Shown: positions 13,826-22,494, counted from the first letter of the stretch. The stretch: 36,728 nt of DNA from Actinomycetota bacterium (GCA_005885565.1 VAXK01000205.1:1-36728), one strand, 5' to 3'. Made by a program: numbers and translations. The notes: generated from the letters alone by a model not told the origin.

Positions 13826-14698
13826 GCGATGATCTGCGTGGCGATCTTCGCCGTCGTCGCCGCGGTGATCGCCTACTCGATCTGGAAGTTCCGCGCGCCG
13901 CCCGACGACGAATCGGACGGGCCGCCGATCCACGGTCACACCGGGCTCGAGATCACCTGGACCGCGATCCCGACCGCCCTCGTCGTCGCGATCGCGATCG
14001 TCAGCGCGATCGTGCTGGCGAAGAACGGCGACGCGGGCTCGAACCCGCTGCACGTCGACGTGACGGCGCAGCAGTTCGCCTGGAGCTTCTCGTACCCGGG
14101 CCACGCGAACCTCACCTCCGGCGACCTGCGCCTGCCCCTCGGCCGCAAGGTCGAGCTGAAGCTGCGCTCGCTCGACGTCATCCACTCCTTCTGGGTGCCC
14201 GAGTTCGGCCAGAAGCAGGACACCGTCCCGGGCCTGACGACGAAGCTCGTCATCACCCCTGACCGCGTCGGCACCTACCCGGTGATCTGCACCGAGCTCT
14301 GCGGGCTCGGCCACGCGGTCATGCGGACGAGCGCGATCGTCATGCCGGCCGCCGCCTTCGAGGCCTGGGTGAACAAGCAGGGCAAGGCGCTCGCGGGCCC
14401 GGCGGGCCAGGCCGGGAAGACCGTCTTCGTGAACAACGGCTGCAACTCGTGCCACACGCTCAAGGCCGCCGGAGCGACGGCGAAGATCGGCCCCGACCTC
14501 GACAAGCTCCCCGCCGAGGCCAAGGGCGCCGGCAAGCCGCTCGACGCCTTCGTGCACGAGTCGATCGTGAACCCGAACGCCTACGTCGCGCCGGGCTTCC
14601 CCAAGAACGTCATGCCGCAGACGTTCTCGCAGCTCCCGAAGTCCCAGCTCGACGCCCTCGTGCGGTATCTCGTCTCGTCCTCGAGGAGCGGCCGATGA
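13763..14698 (+). CDS. coxB: Cytochrome c oxidase subunit II fused to cytochrome c (caa3 type), N-terminus frameshifted
   Basis: The frame yields second helix MICVAIFAVVAAVIAYSIWKF, the linker GPPIHGHTGLEITWTAIP, third helix and cupredoxin domain with the CuA ligands (IHSFWVPEF, then CTELCGLGHAVM: Cys, Cys, His, Met). A C-terminal class I cytochrome c follows, with haem site CNSCH and Met ligand in KNVMPQ. The cupredoxin/cytochrome c fusion defines caa3 oxidases. The first helix lies in another reading frame (13720-13825), and roughly 15-20 residues usually found between the two helices are missing, so the gene is broken by a frameshift with small deletion, or the assembly is wrong here. The stop overlaps coxA by 4 bases. 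Confidence 0.9.
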   Translation: MQAGRPRRWLSSRDGFRRRRAAMICVAIFAVVAAVIAYSIWKFRAPPDDESDGPPIHGHTGLEITWTAIPTALVVAIAIVSAIVLAKNGDAGSNPLHVDVTAQQFAWSFSYPGHANLTSGDLRLPLGRKVELKLRSLDVIHSFWVPEFGQKQDTVPGLTTKLVITPDRVGTYPVICTELCGLGHAVMRTSAIVMPAAAFEAWVNKQGKALAGPAGQAGKTVFVNNGCNSCHTLKAAGATAKIGPDLDKLPAEAKGAGKPLDAFVHESIVNPNAYVAPGFPKNVMPQTFSQLPKSQLDALVRYLVSSSRSGR

Positions 14699-16644
14699 CG
14701 ACCGTCACGCACGAGCACGAACACGTCGACGAGCACGCCGCGCCGCCCGCGCCGACCGGCTGGCGCCGCCTGACCGCGCCTGGCTGGCTGCGCGTGCCGT
14801 GGATGATCGTCGTCTTCTTCGGCATCGGCGCCGGGATCACGGTGCTCGTCCGCTGGCTCGAGGGCTGGCACCCGATCTGGAAGGGCTCGATCATCACCAC
14901 GGTCGAGCTGACGACGGTGCCGCTCGGGTTCCTCGCCGGGATCGGCACCTTCGACTACTGGGTCCGGTACGCAACCGGAGCGCCGACCGCGCCCGAGGAC
15001 CACTCGGGCCACGGCGCGCGGAGCTGGCGCGACTACTTCCGCGTGAACACCGACCACAAGGTGATCGGCGTCCAGTACCTGGTGACGACGATCTTCTTCT
15101 TCCTCGCCGCCGGGATGCTCGCGATGTTCGTCCGCGCCGAGCTGGCGAAGCCGGGGATGCAGTTCTTCGACAACCAGACGTACAACGGCCTGTTCTCCGT
15201 CCACGCCTCGCTCATGATCTTCCTCTTCGTGATCCCGGCCTTCGCCGGGCTCGCGAACTTCGTCGTGCCGCTGATGCTGGGCGCGCCGGACATGGCCTTT
15301 CCGCGCCTGAACGCACTCTCGTACTGGCTCCTCCCGATGGCCGGCTTCATGATGCTCGGGAGCTTCCTCGTCCCGGGCGGCGCCTTCGCCACCGGATGGA
15401 CGAGCTACGCGCCCCTCGCCGTGCACCAGCCGCTCGGCCAGGTGTTCTTCAACATGGGCGTCCAGTGGGCTGGCGCGTCGTCGATCATGACGGCGCTCAA
15501 CTTCCTGGTCACCATCATCACGATGCGCGCGCCTGGGATGACCTTCTGGCGCATGCCGCTCCTCGTTTGGGCCAACTTCACGACGTCACTGCTGGTCGTG
15601 ATCGCGACGCCGTTCATCGCCGGCTCGCAGTTCTTCGTCATGTTCGACCGGGTCATGCACACGCACTTCTTCGACCCGGGCCACGGCGGCTACCCGCTCG
15701 CCTACCAGCACATCTTCTGGTTCTACTCGCACCCGGCCGTCTACATCATGATGCTGCCCGGCTTCGGGATCGCCTCGGAGGTCATCTCGGTCATGTCGCG
15801 GAAGCCGATCTTCGGCTATCGCCTGATGGCGCTCTCGCTGCTCGCGATCCTCGTGCTCGGCTTCTCGGTCTGGGCGCACCACATGTTCGTCTCGGGCATG
15901 GCCCCCTGGCTCCGCGTTCCGATGATGGCGACGACGCTCCTGATCGCCGTCCCGACCGGGATCAAGGTCTTCAGCTGGCTGGCGACGATGTGGGAGGGCC
16001 GGATCAACTTCTCGACGCCGATGCTCTTCGCCGTCGGCTTCGTGTCGATGTTCGTCATCGGTGGCCTCTCCGGGATCTACCTCGGCGCGGTCCCGATCGA
16101 CATCCACGTTTCGGACACGGCCTTCGTCGTCGCGCACATCCACTACGTGCTCTTCGGCGGCTCGCTCTTCACGATCTTCGCCGGGATCTACTACTGGTTC
16201 CCGAAGATGACCGGCCGCATGTACAACGAGCGGCTCGGCAAGCTCCACTTCTGGCTGACCTTCGTCGGGTTCAACCTCACGTTCTTCCCGATGCACCTGA
16301 TCGGCGTCCAGGGCATGCCGCGCCGCGTGGCCGACTACGCGCCGCGCTTCGCGGACTGGAACCTCTTCATCTCGATCGCGTCCTTCGGCCTCGGCGCCTC
16401 GACGGTCGTCTTCCTCTACAACATGATCTGGAGCTGGCGGTTCGGCCCGCCTGCCGGCGGCAACCCCTGGCGCGCTCTCACGCTCGAGTGGCAGGTGACC
16501 TCGCCGCCGCCGATCTTCAACTTCGACGAGATTCCACAGGTCGTGGGCAGCCCGTACGAGTACGGCGTGCCGGGCGCGAGGCACGCCGTCCTGAACGGCG
16601 ACCGCGCCGAGGTCGGTGAGCTCGAGGAGGTGCGGCGGACGTGA
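14695..16644 (+). CDS. coxA: Cytochrome c oxidase subunit I, A2-type haem-copper oxidase
   Basis: 649 aa, longer than the usual 540 or so because of a roughly 110-residue N-terminal extension with two extra membrane helices (PWMIVVFFGIGAGITVLV and a second at about 60-85). The core has the low-spin haem His in FSVHASLMIF, the copper/tyrosine site FYSHPAVYIMMLPGFG, CuB histidines in WAHHMF, and haem ligands in VVAHIHYVL. YSHP replaces the usual GHPEVY glutamate motif, which marks the A2 family as in Thermus/Rhodothermus caa3. Starts at ATG 14695 overlapping coxB. It reduces O2 to water and pumps protons. Confidence 0.97.
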   Translation: MTTVTHEHEHVDEHAAPPAPTGWRRLTAPGWLRVPWMIVVFFGIGAGITVLVRWLEGWHPIWKGSIITTVELTTVPLGFLAGIGTFDYWVRYATGAPTAPEDHSGHGARSWRDYFRVNTDHKVIGVQYLVTTIFFFLAAGMLAMFVRAELAKPGMQFFDNQTYNGLFSVHASLMIFLFVIPAFAGLANFVVPLMLGAPDMAFPRLNALSYWLLPMAGFMMLGSFLVPGGAFATGWTSYAPLAVHQPLGQVFFNMGVQWAGASSIMTALNFLVTIITMRAPGMTFWRMPLLVWANFTTSLLVVIATPFIAGSQFFVMFDRVMHTHFFDPGHGGYPLAYQHIFWFYSHPAVYIMMLPGFGIASEVISVMSRKPIFGYRLMALSLLAILVLGFSVWAHHMFVSGMAPWLRVPMMATTLLIAVPTGIKVFSWLATMWEGRINFSTPMLFAVGFVSMFVIGGLSGIYLGAVPIDIHVSDTAFVVAHIHYVLFGGSLFTIFAGIYYWFPKMTGRMYNERLGKLHFWLTFVGFNLTFFPMHLIGVQGMPRRVADYAPRFADWNLFISIASFGLGASTVVFLYNMIWSWRFGPPAGGNPWRALTLEWQVTSPPPIFNFDEIPQVVGSPYEYGVPGARHAVLNGDRAEVGELEEVRRT

Positions 16645-17489
16645 GCGAGCGGGAGCCGCGGGAGATCCTCGCCGTCGCGAACGAGACGGTCGCGGGGCGG
16701 AGCCTGCTCGAGGCGGTCCGGCGCGAGGCCGCCCGTGGACCGATCCGCGTCACCGTGCTCTGTCCGATCAACCACCCGCGCGAGGGCTACGTCGTCTACG
16801 AGGACACGCGCCGCGCCGCGGCCGGTCGGCGCCTCGACAAGACGCTCGGGATGCTGCGCGAGGCCGGGATCCCGGCGCACGGGCTCGTCGTCGACGCCGA
16901 CCCGGTGAGCGCCGTCCGCGACGCGATCGCCCAGCTCGAGCCGGACGCGATCGTCGTCTCGACCCATCCGGAGTCGAAGTCCGGCTGGCTGCGCCGCGAC
17001 GTTGTGGAGCGGATCCGCGGAGCCGCGGGGTCGATCCCGGTCGAGCACGTCGTCGCGGACATGGAGCGCGAGGAGGGGAGCGAGGCGAACGTCCTCGTCG
17101 TCGCGAACGAGACGGTCATCGGCGAGGCGCTCCTCGAGCGCGTCCGCGAGCGCGCCCGTCGCTCACCCGCGAGCTTCCTCATCGTCTCGCCGCAGAGCGA
17201 CCTCGCGCTGGCGTCGCACCCGGAGGCGGAGCGGCGCCTGCGGAACGCGCTCGCGACGCTGCGGAGCGACGGCATCGAGGCACACGGCCAGATCGCGCAT
17301 CCGGACCCGTACACGGCCGCGATGCAGGCGATCTCGGACGAGCGGATCGACCAGATCATCGTCTCGACGTTCCCGGGCGAGCGGTCGGGCTGGCTCAAGC
17401 GCGACGTCGTCGGCCGGCTGCGGAAGGCGACGCGCATCCCGGTCGAGCACGTGGTCGTCGAGCCGGCCGCCGTCGGAGCGGCGCCCTAG
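16641..17489 (+). CDS. Tandem Usp-like protein between oxidase genes
   Basis: 282 aa, GTG 16641 overlapping the coxA stop by 4 bases. It consists of two copies of one alpha/beta domain (about residues 7-138 and 146-275). Each opens with I/V-L-VVANETV and closes with IVVST-x-P-x-x-x-SGWL-x-RDVV followed by PVEHVV. The fold resembles universal stress proteins (Rossmann-like), but the usual Gly-rich ATP-binding signature near the end is replaced by the STHPE/STFPG-SGWL motif. Being locked into the oxidase operon by overlaps on both sides, it probably serves assembly or regulation of the oxidase; this is inference. Confidence 0.8.
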   Translation: MSEREPREILAVANETVAGRSLLEAVRREAARGPIRVTVLCPINHPREGYVVYEDTRRAAAGRRLDKTLGMLREAGIPAHGLVVDADPVSAVRDAIAQLEPDAIVVSTHPESKSGWLRRDVVERIRGAAGSIPVEHVVADMEREEGSEANVLVVANETVIGEALLERVRERARRSPASFLIVSPQSDLALASHPEAERRLRNALATLRSDGIEAHGQIAHPDPYTAAMQAISDERIDQIIVSTFPGERSGWLKRDVVGRLRKATRIPVEHVVVEPAAVGAAP

Positions 17490-17491
17490 CC

Positions 17492-18082
17492 GTGGCCGTC
17501 CACGTCGAAGCCCACGGACCGCCGCTCGCGCACCGAAGCTCGCGCGTCGACGCCTCGATCCTCGGCATCTTCCTCTTCATCGCGTCCGAGGTGATGCTCT
17601 TCGGCGCGTTCTTCACGGCGTACTTCTTCGTGCGCGTCGCGGCCGGGACGCCGTGGCCGACCCCGCCCTTCCACCTGCCGGTCTTCGTCGCCGGGGTGAA
17701 CACGATGATCCTCGTCACCTCGAGCTTCACGATGCACTGGGCGCTCCAGTCGATCAAGCGCGACAACCACGCTGGCCTCCAGGCGGGCCTGCTGCTCACG
17801 TTCCTGATGGGCCTGACGTTCCTGCTGACCCAGATCCTCGAGTACTCCCGGATCGGCTTCGCGCCCAAGGACGGCGCCTTCGCGACGGTCTTCTACTGCC
17901 TCACCGGCCTGCACGGGGCGCACGTCGCGGTCGGGCTCATGCTCCTCGGAGCCGCCACGATCCGGGCCTTCCGCGGCCACTACTCGTCCGAGGCGCACCA
18001 CGGCGTCGAGATCCCCGGGATCTACTGGCACTTCGTGGACGTAATGTGGATCGTCGTGTACTCGACCGTGTACATCCTCTAG
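17492..18082 (+). CDS. coxC: Cytochrome c oxidase subunit III
   Basis: 196 aa from GTG 17492, two bases after the upstream stop. Five hydrophobic segments, as in the short form of subunit III that lacks the first two helices. Family blocks are present: IFLFIASEVMLFGAFFTAYF near the start, the conserved glutamate in LTQILEY, FYCLTGLHGAHVAVGL and the C-terminal YWHFVDVMWIVVY. Together with subunits I and II it completes the caa3 core. The stop shares one base with the next start. Confidence 0.96.
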   Translation: MAVHVEAHGPPLAHRSSRVDASILGIFLFIASEVMLFGAFFTAYFFVRVAAGTPWPTPPFHLPVFVAGVNTMILVTSSFTMHWALQSIKRDNHAGLQAGLLLTFLMGLTFLLTQILEYSRIGFAPKDGAFATVFYCLTGLHGAHVAVGLMLLGAATIRAFRGHYSSEAHHGVEIPGIYWHFVDVMWIVVYSTVYIL

Positions 18083-18735
18083 TGATCAATCCGCTGCGTA
18101 GCGAGGCGGAGGCGTTCAGATTCGTGCTCGCGACGCTGGCGTACTTCGCGGCGATCGTGCTGGCGGCGGTGCTGGGCGGGCGGTGGGTCGGGCTCGCGGT
18201 CTTCATCGTCCTCAGCGCGCTCGTGATCGGGTGGTGGGTGCGCGCCCGGCGCGCCGAGCAGCCGGTGCCGACGCGGCCGACGCGGCAGTCCGCCGCCGGC
18301 GAGCGGCGGATCCTCGTGATCGCGAACGAGACCGTCGGCGGCGAGATGCTGCGCGACTGCATCAGGGAGAAGACCGAGGGCTACCGCGGCGAGGTGCTCG
18401 TCGTCACGCCGGCGCTGAACTCTCCGCTCAAGCACTGGGCGTCGGACGAGGACGAGGCGCGCGCGGCGGCGCAGAAGCGGCTGGACGCGAGCCTGGCCCG
18501 GCTGCGGGAGGCGGGAATCCAGGCGCGCGGCGAGGTCGGCGACGGCGAGCCGCTCCAGGCGATCGAGGACGCGCTGCGCACCTTCGGAGCGGACGAGATC
18601 ATCATCTCGACGCATCCGGAGGGCCGCTCGCATTGGCTCGAGCGCGGCGTAGTGACGCACGCGCGAGAGCGCTTCGCAGTCCCGATCACGCACGTCGTGG
18701 TCGACCTCGAGGCGGAGCGCGAGGAGGTTCGCTAG
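18082..18735 (+). CDS. Two-helix membrane protein with C-terminal Usp-like domain
   Basis: 217 aa, GTG 18082 overlapping coxC by one base. Two membrane helices (about residues 13-32 and 33-50) take the place a small subunit IV would have in this operon. Residues about 72-215 are a third copy of the Usp-like domain found at 16641-17489, with ILVIANETVGG and IIISTHPEGRSHWLERGVV. The membrane part suggests the domain is tethered beside the oxidase on the cytoplasmic face. Not described to my knowledge; ends 2 bp from a convergent gene. Confidence 0.78.
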   Translation: MINPLRSEAEAFRFVLATLAYFAAIVLAAVLGGRWVGLAVFIVLSALVIGWWVRARRAEQPVPTRPTRQSAAGERRILVIANETVGGEMLRDCIREKTEGYRGEVLVVTPALNSPLKHWASDEDEARAAAQKRLDASLARLREAGIQARGEVGDGEPLQAIEDALRTFGADEIIISTHPEGRSHWLERGVVTHARERFAVPITHVVVDLEAEREEVR

Positions 18736-18737
18736 CG

Positions 18738-19394
18738 CTACTTCTTGCCGGCGTGGGCGGCGACGTACTTCGCCACCGCCGTGATCTGGGCGTCCGTGAG
18801 CTTGCCCTTGAAGGCCGGCATGATCGCACCGCCGTTGATGACCTGGCGCTTCACCCGCGCGAACGCGGGCTTGAGCTGGTCGAGGTTCGGGCCGACGGTG
18901 CCGTGCGTCCCCGCGGCCGCGAGCGTGTGACAGCTCGCGCAGCTCGACGTGAAGATCGTCTTCCCGTTCGTGCTCTGCGTCGTGCCACCGCTCGCCGCCG
19001 CGGCGAGCGAGGACTGCGTCCCGGCGACCGAAGCGACGTATGCGGCCACGTCGTCGACCTCGCTTCCCTTGACGAGGTTCGCCGGCATGTTCACGCCCTC
19101 GTCGCGCTGAGCCGGGTACTTGACCTGGTCGGCCACGACCTGCTTGATGGTGCTCTCCTCGAAGTGCGTGCTTCGCCCGGATCCGCGCATGGCCGCGAAG
19201 GCCTCGTCCAGGTTCGGCCCGACCTTGCCGCTCGCACCGGCCGCCCCGAGGGTGTGACAGCTTGCGCACTTGGCCGTGAAGAGCGCCTTGCCGCTCTGCG
19301 CGCTTCCGCCTTTGGCGACGCCGCCGGTGCCGCAAGCGGTCCCTCCAAGGGCGATCGAGGCGAGGAGGGCGGCGAGCGCGAGCCGCACCGGCAC
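18738..19394 (-). CDS. Dihaem cytochrome c, exported
   Basis: 218 aa, GTG 19394. The N-terminal signal (LALAALLASIALGGTAC) may be a weak lipobox with Cys21. Two class I cytochrome c domains follow, each with CASCH (43-47 and 152-156) and a Met ligand (VNMPANL, IMPAFKG). The second closes with the usual LTDAQITAVAKYVA helix. Likely an electron carrier, possibly donating to the neighbouring caa3 oxidase, with which it is convergent. Coupled to the upstream STAS gene by a one-base overlap. Confidence 0.92.
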   Translation of the reverse strand: MPVRLALAALLASIALGGTACGTGGVAKGGSAQSGKALFTAKCASCHTLGAAGASGKVGPNLDEAFAAMRGSGRSTHFEESTIKQVVADQVKYPAQRDEGVNMPANLVKGSEVDDVAAYVASVAGTQSSLAAAASGGTTQSTNGKTIFTSSCASCHTLAAAGTHGTVGPNLDQLKPAFARVKRQVINGGAIMPAFKGKLTDAQITAVAKYVAAHAGKK

Positions 19395-19759
19395 TAAGCA
19401 GGCGGGCGGCTCGACGACTGGATCTGCTCGAGGGCCTCGCTCCGCGACGGGTAGATCGTGAACACCCGGTCGAGGCCGGTGATCTCGAAGATCTTCGTGA
19501 TGTTGCGATCGCTGCAGACGAGCGAGAGCTGGCCGTCGTTCGTGCGCAGGCGCTTGACGCCGCCGACGAGCACGCCCAGGGTGGTCGAGTCGATGAAGGT
19601 CGTGTCCGAGAAGTCGACGACGACGTGGCGCGCGCCCTGGCTGATCACCTCGAGCAGCTGCTGCTTGAACTCGGGCGCCGTGTAGAGATCGACCTCGCCC
19701 GCCAGCGAGATGACGTAGCTCGAGTCGCCGAGCTCCTCGGTCTTGATGTCGAAGTTCAT
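19394..19759 (-). CDS. Anti-sigma factor antagonist (STAS domain)
   Basis: 121 aa with a GGGGGAG Shine-Dalgarno. A single STAS domain: SLAGEVDLYTAPEF, then VVVDFSDTTFIDSTTLGVLV with the phosphorylatable serine (Ser58) in FIDST. Like SpoIIAA/RsbV it would bind a serine-kinase anti-sigma factor when unphosphorylated, but no such kinase is in the window. It is unlikely to pair with the ECF system at 8912, whose anti-sigma candidate is not a kinase. Confidence 0.93.
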   Translation of the reverse strand: MNFDIKTEELGDSSYVISLAGEVDLYTAPEFKQQLLEVISQGARHVVVDFSDTTFIDSTTLGVLVGGVKRLRTNDGQLSLVCSDRNITKIFEITGLDRVFTIYPSRSEALEQIQSSSRPPA

Positions 19760-19792
19760 CGCTCCCCCGGTCGCGGTTCCAAGGGCGCGAGT

Positions 19793-20644
19793 CTAACGAG
19801 TCGGCTTCGAGCTCGACTCGAGGAGCTTGACGTGCTGCTTCACCTGCGCCGCGCTCGGATCGTCCGGAGCGAGCCTCAGGAAGCGCTTGTAGGCGGCGAT
19901 CGCCGTCTTGGTGTCGTTGGCGGACTCGGCCGTCGACGCGAGCTGTAGCTGGACGGTCGGGTCGTTCGGCGTCTTCGCAGCCACGCGCTTGTAGGCGCCG
20001 ACGGCGGCCGAGTAGGCCGTCTGCATCTTCCCGTACGCGTTCGTGAAGGCCGTGCGGGCCGGCGTCGTCGAGGCGTCCGTGATCGGGTTCTGCCCGAGCG
20101 CCGCCCCGAGCTTGCCGGTCGTCGGGTACGGCGTGAAGAGCGACGAGTTCGAGAATGCCGCCTGCGCGGCGATCGCCTGCTGCCGCGCCGCATCGGCCTG
20201 CGAGAGGTATGTCCCGGCGAGCTCCGTCAGGGCGGTCGTGTCCTTCGGCCGAAGCGTCGCGTACGTGTTGAGCGCGGCGATCGCCTTGGTGGTGTCGCCC
20301 TTCGCCTCGTACGCGCGGGCGAGGTCGCGGTAGGCGGCCGCGTCGCGCGGGTTCTTCTTGATCCGGTTCTGCGCGCCGCTCACCGACGTGGACGAGGAGC
20401 CGCCGCCGAAGATGTGGAAGTTCCCCCGCAACAGGTCGCCGATCCCGGAGGAGCCGGAGCCGACGCCGAGGAAGACGAAGCTCAGCGCGAAGACGAGCGC
20501 GAGGAAGATGAAGATCGGCTTCGTCGAGCGACGAAGCCGCATGAAGAACATCGTCTGCTCGGCGACGGGAGGCTTGCGCGCCGCGCGCGGGCGGGGCTGG
20601 GCCTTCGCCTGGCGAGGTCGCTGCTTTGCGGCTCCACGGGCCAT
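19793..20644 (-). CDS. TPR-repeat membrane protein
   Basis: 283 aa, ATG 20644. A basic N-terminus (about residues 1-38), one membrane helix (PIFIFLALVFALSFVFLGVG) and a Gly/Ser-rich linker lead to TPR-type helices (AAAYRDLARAYEAKGDTTKA, TALTELAGTYLSQAD, PTVQLQLASTAESANDTKTA). The repeats should lie outside the membrane and serve as a protein-binding scaffold. Partner unknown. It lies 7 bases after the adenosine deaminase gene, so probably shares its transcript. Confidence 0.85.
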   Translation of the reverse strand: MARGAAKQRPRQAKAQPRPRAARKPPVAEQTMFFMRLRRSTKPIFIFLALVFALSFVFLGVGSGSSGIGDLLRGNFHIFGGGSSSTSVSGAQNRIKKNPRDAAAYRDLARAYEAKGDTTKAIAALNTYATLRPKDTTALTELAGTYLSQADAARQQAIAAQAAFSNSSLFTPYPTTGKLGAALGQNPITDASTTPARTAFTNAYGKMQTAYSAAVGAYKRVAAKTPNDPTVQLQLASTAESANDTKTAIAAYKRFLRLAPDDPSAAQVKQHVKLLESSSKPTR

Positions 20645-20651
20645 GCGCGCC

Positions 20652-21707
20652 CTAGGGTACCGCCCACTCGTGGGCGTCGCCCACCGCTCGGAGCGCGGCC
20701 TTGAGCTCCTCGTCGGCGAGGGCGCCGGCGACGCCCGCGTCGAAGGCCGCGCGCGGGTCGAGGCCGAGGCGCTGCGCCGCCTCGTAGTCGCGGGTCAGGT
20801 CGGTGTCGAACATGGCCGGGTCGTCGGTCGAGATGGAGCAGAGGACGCCCGCCTCGACGAGCCGCGGGAGCGGATGCTCGTCCAGCGATGCCACCGCGCC
20901 GGTGCGGAGGTTCGAGATCGGGCACACGTCGAGGACGATCTCCCGGGCCGCGAGCTCGCGCACGAGGGCCGGATCCTCGACCGCGCGGATGCCGTGGCGC
21001 ACCCGGTCGGCCCCGAGCGCGTCGAGCGCGCCCCACACCGACGCCGGGCCCACCACCTCGCCCGCGTGCGGGACGGATGCGAGCCCCTCGGCGCGCGCCT
21101 CGCGGAAGACGTCGGCGTACGGCTCGGGCGGGAACTGCGCCTCGAGCCCGCCGAGCCCGACCCCGGCCAGGCCGTACTCGACCGCGTAGCGGACGGTCTG
21201 ACGGGCCTCCTCGAGCGTGAACCCACGCGGGATGTCGGGGGTGAGCGCGACCTCGACGCCGTGCAGCTCCTTCGCCTCCTGGGCGCCGTCGCGGAAGCCC
21301 GAGTACACCTCGTCCCACGACACCCCGCGCCGCACCCGCTCGGCCGGCGAGAAGATGCCCTCGACGTAGAGGGCGCCGTGGGAGGCGGCCTCGGTGGCGT
21401 AGTCGACGACGACCTGTCGGAAGTCGGCCTCCCTCTGGAGCGCGTTCGTCGTCAGGATCCAGACGTCGATGAAGTGCACGAAGTCGCGGAACTCGTACAG
21501 TGCCGCGAGCCCCTCGACGGTGTTCGCCGGAAGCGCGTAGTCGTTCCGGCGCGCGATCTGGAGCAGCGTCGCCGGCCGCACCGTCCCTTCCAGGTGGACG
21601 TGTAGCTCCACTTTCGGAAAGGCACCGCTTGCGGTGGCGGCATCAGGAGGCGCAGGCTGTGCCTGCGCCTCCGTCTGCAATGACCGGTCGACCCGCGTCT
21701 GTTTCAT
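20652..21707 (-). CDS. add: Adenosine deaminase
   Basis: 351 aa, ATG 21707. Zinc ligands HVH (36 and 38) in KVELHVHLEGT, then the substrate-binding GLGGLE, HAGE with the catalytic Glu region, the conserved His in RVRHGI, CPISN, and STDDPAMF with the Asp metal ligand. It deaminates adenosine to inosine in purine salvage. The first 28 residues (rich in Gln, Ala and Pro) are extra to the family and contain a strong hairpin in the DNA (21646-21672), so TTG 21680 is an alternative start. It follows tatC by 16 bases. Confidence 0.93.
   Translation of the reverse strand: MKQTRVDRSLQTEAQAQPAPPDAATASGAFPKVELHVHLEGTVRPATLLQIARRNDYALPANTVEGLAALYEFRDFVHFIDVWILTTNALQREADFRQVVVDYATEAASHGALYVEGIFSPAERVRRGVSWDEVYSGFRDGAQEAKELHGVEVALTPDIPRGFTLEEARQTVRYAVEYGLAGVGLGGLEAQFPPEPYADVFREARAEGLASVPHAGEVVGPASVWGALDALGADRVRHGIRAVEDPALVRELAAREIVLDVCPISNLRTGAVASLDEHPLPRLVEAGVLCSISTDDPAMFDTDLTRDYEAAQRLGLDPRAAFDAGVAGALADEELKAALRAVGDAHEWAVP
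21646..21672. repeat. 12-bp perfect hairpin at the 5' end of add
   Basis: GGAGGCGCAGGC (21646-21657), loop TGT, GCCTGCGCCTCC (21661-21672). It lies between the tatC stop and the conserved add core, in the non-conserved N-terminal extension. It could attenuate or terminate tat-to-add readthrough. Confidence 0.6.
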
Positions 21708-21723
21708 CAGCGGCGGAAAGGCT

Positions 21724-22494
21724 TCACAGAGGCTCGGCGGCCGCGGCCTCGGCTTCGCGAACCCCCCAGCGGCGCTCCACGAGCACCGCGAGCCAGATCG
21801 AGCCCTCGTAGAGGATCACGAGCGGGATACCCTCGAAGGTGGTCGTGACCGGGTCGACTCCCGGCAGGAGCACCGCGATCACCGCGACGATGAAGTAGCC
21901 GAGCCGTCGGTTGTGGCGCAGCGCGTGCGTCGAGAGGATGCCGATGCGGACGAGGCCGAGGACGAAGATCGGCAGCTCGAAGACGATGCCGACCGCGGCG
22001 AGCACGGCGAGCGCGAACGAGAAGTAGTCGCGCGCGCGGATCTGGATGTGGTACAGCCGGTCGTCGTAGTGGGTGAGGAAGTGGAGCGCCTGCGGCAGCA
22101 CGAGCCAGTAGCCGAAGGCGACGCCCGCAGCGAGGAGCACGCTCGCAAAGGCGACGAGGAGCGCGACGATCCGCTGCGAGCTCTCCTCGAAGGCCGGGGC
22201 GAGGAAGCTCCAGAGCTGCCACAGCAGGACGGGGAAGGCGAGCGCGATGCCCGCCATCAGGCTGATCTTGAAGGAGGTGAGGAACGGCTCGGCGACGCCG
22301 AAGGTGATCAGGTGGCGCCGGTCGGGCGGGAGCGGGCGCTCGAGCCAGAGCACCAGATGGCGGTGGAAGACGAAGGTGATCGTCGTCGTGACGACGAGCG
22401 CGAGGAGCGAGATGATGATCCGGCTCCGGAGCTCGTCGAGGTGCTCGACGAGGGTCGCCTCTTCGCGGTGGCCGAGGCGCCGCGGAAGATTCAT
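21724..22494 (-). CDS. tatC: Sec-independent translocase subunit TatC
   Basis: 256 aa, ATG 22494. Six membrane helices with the family's N-terminal cytoplasmic block LVEHLDELRSRI, which carries the conserved Glu used in signal-peptide binding, and PFLTSFKISLMAG plus FAFGYWLVLP-like segments (GVAFGYWLVLPQAL). With TatA it exports folded proteins carrying twin-arginine signals. A likely client in this window is the MauA-like protein at 10866. It is 12 bases downstream of tatA. Confidence 0.96.
   Translation of the reverse strand: MNLPRRLGHREEATLVEHLDELRSRIIISLLALVVTTTITFVFHRHLVLWLERPLPPDRRHLITFGVAEPFLTSFKISLMAGIALAFPVLLWQLWSFLAPAFEESSQRIVALLVAFASVLLAAGVAFGYWLVLPQALHFLTHYDDRLYHIQIRARDYFSFALAVLAAVGIVFELPIFVLGLVRIGILSTHALRHNRRLGYFIVAVIAVLLPGVDPVTTTFEGIPLVILYEGSIWLAVLVERRWGVREAEAAAAEPL

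Noticed and set aside
14799-16619. Very long plus-strand reading frame (about 600 aa) in another frame of coxA
   Set aside because: Arg/Asp/Pro-rich shadow caused by high third-position GC; coxA in the true frame has all haem and copper ligands.
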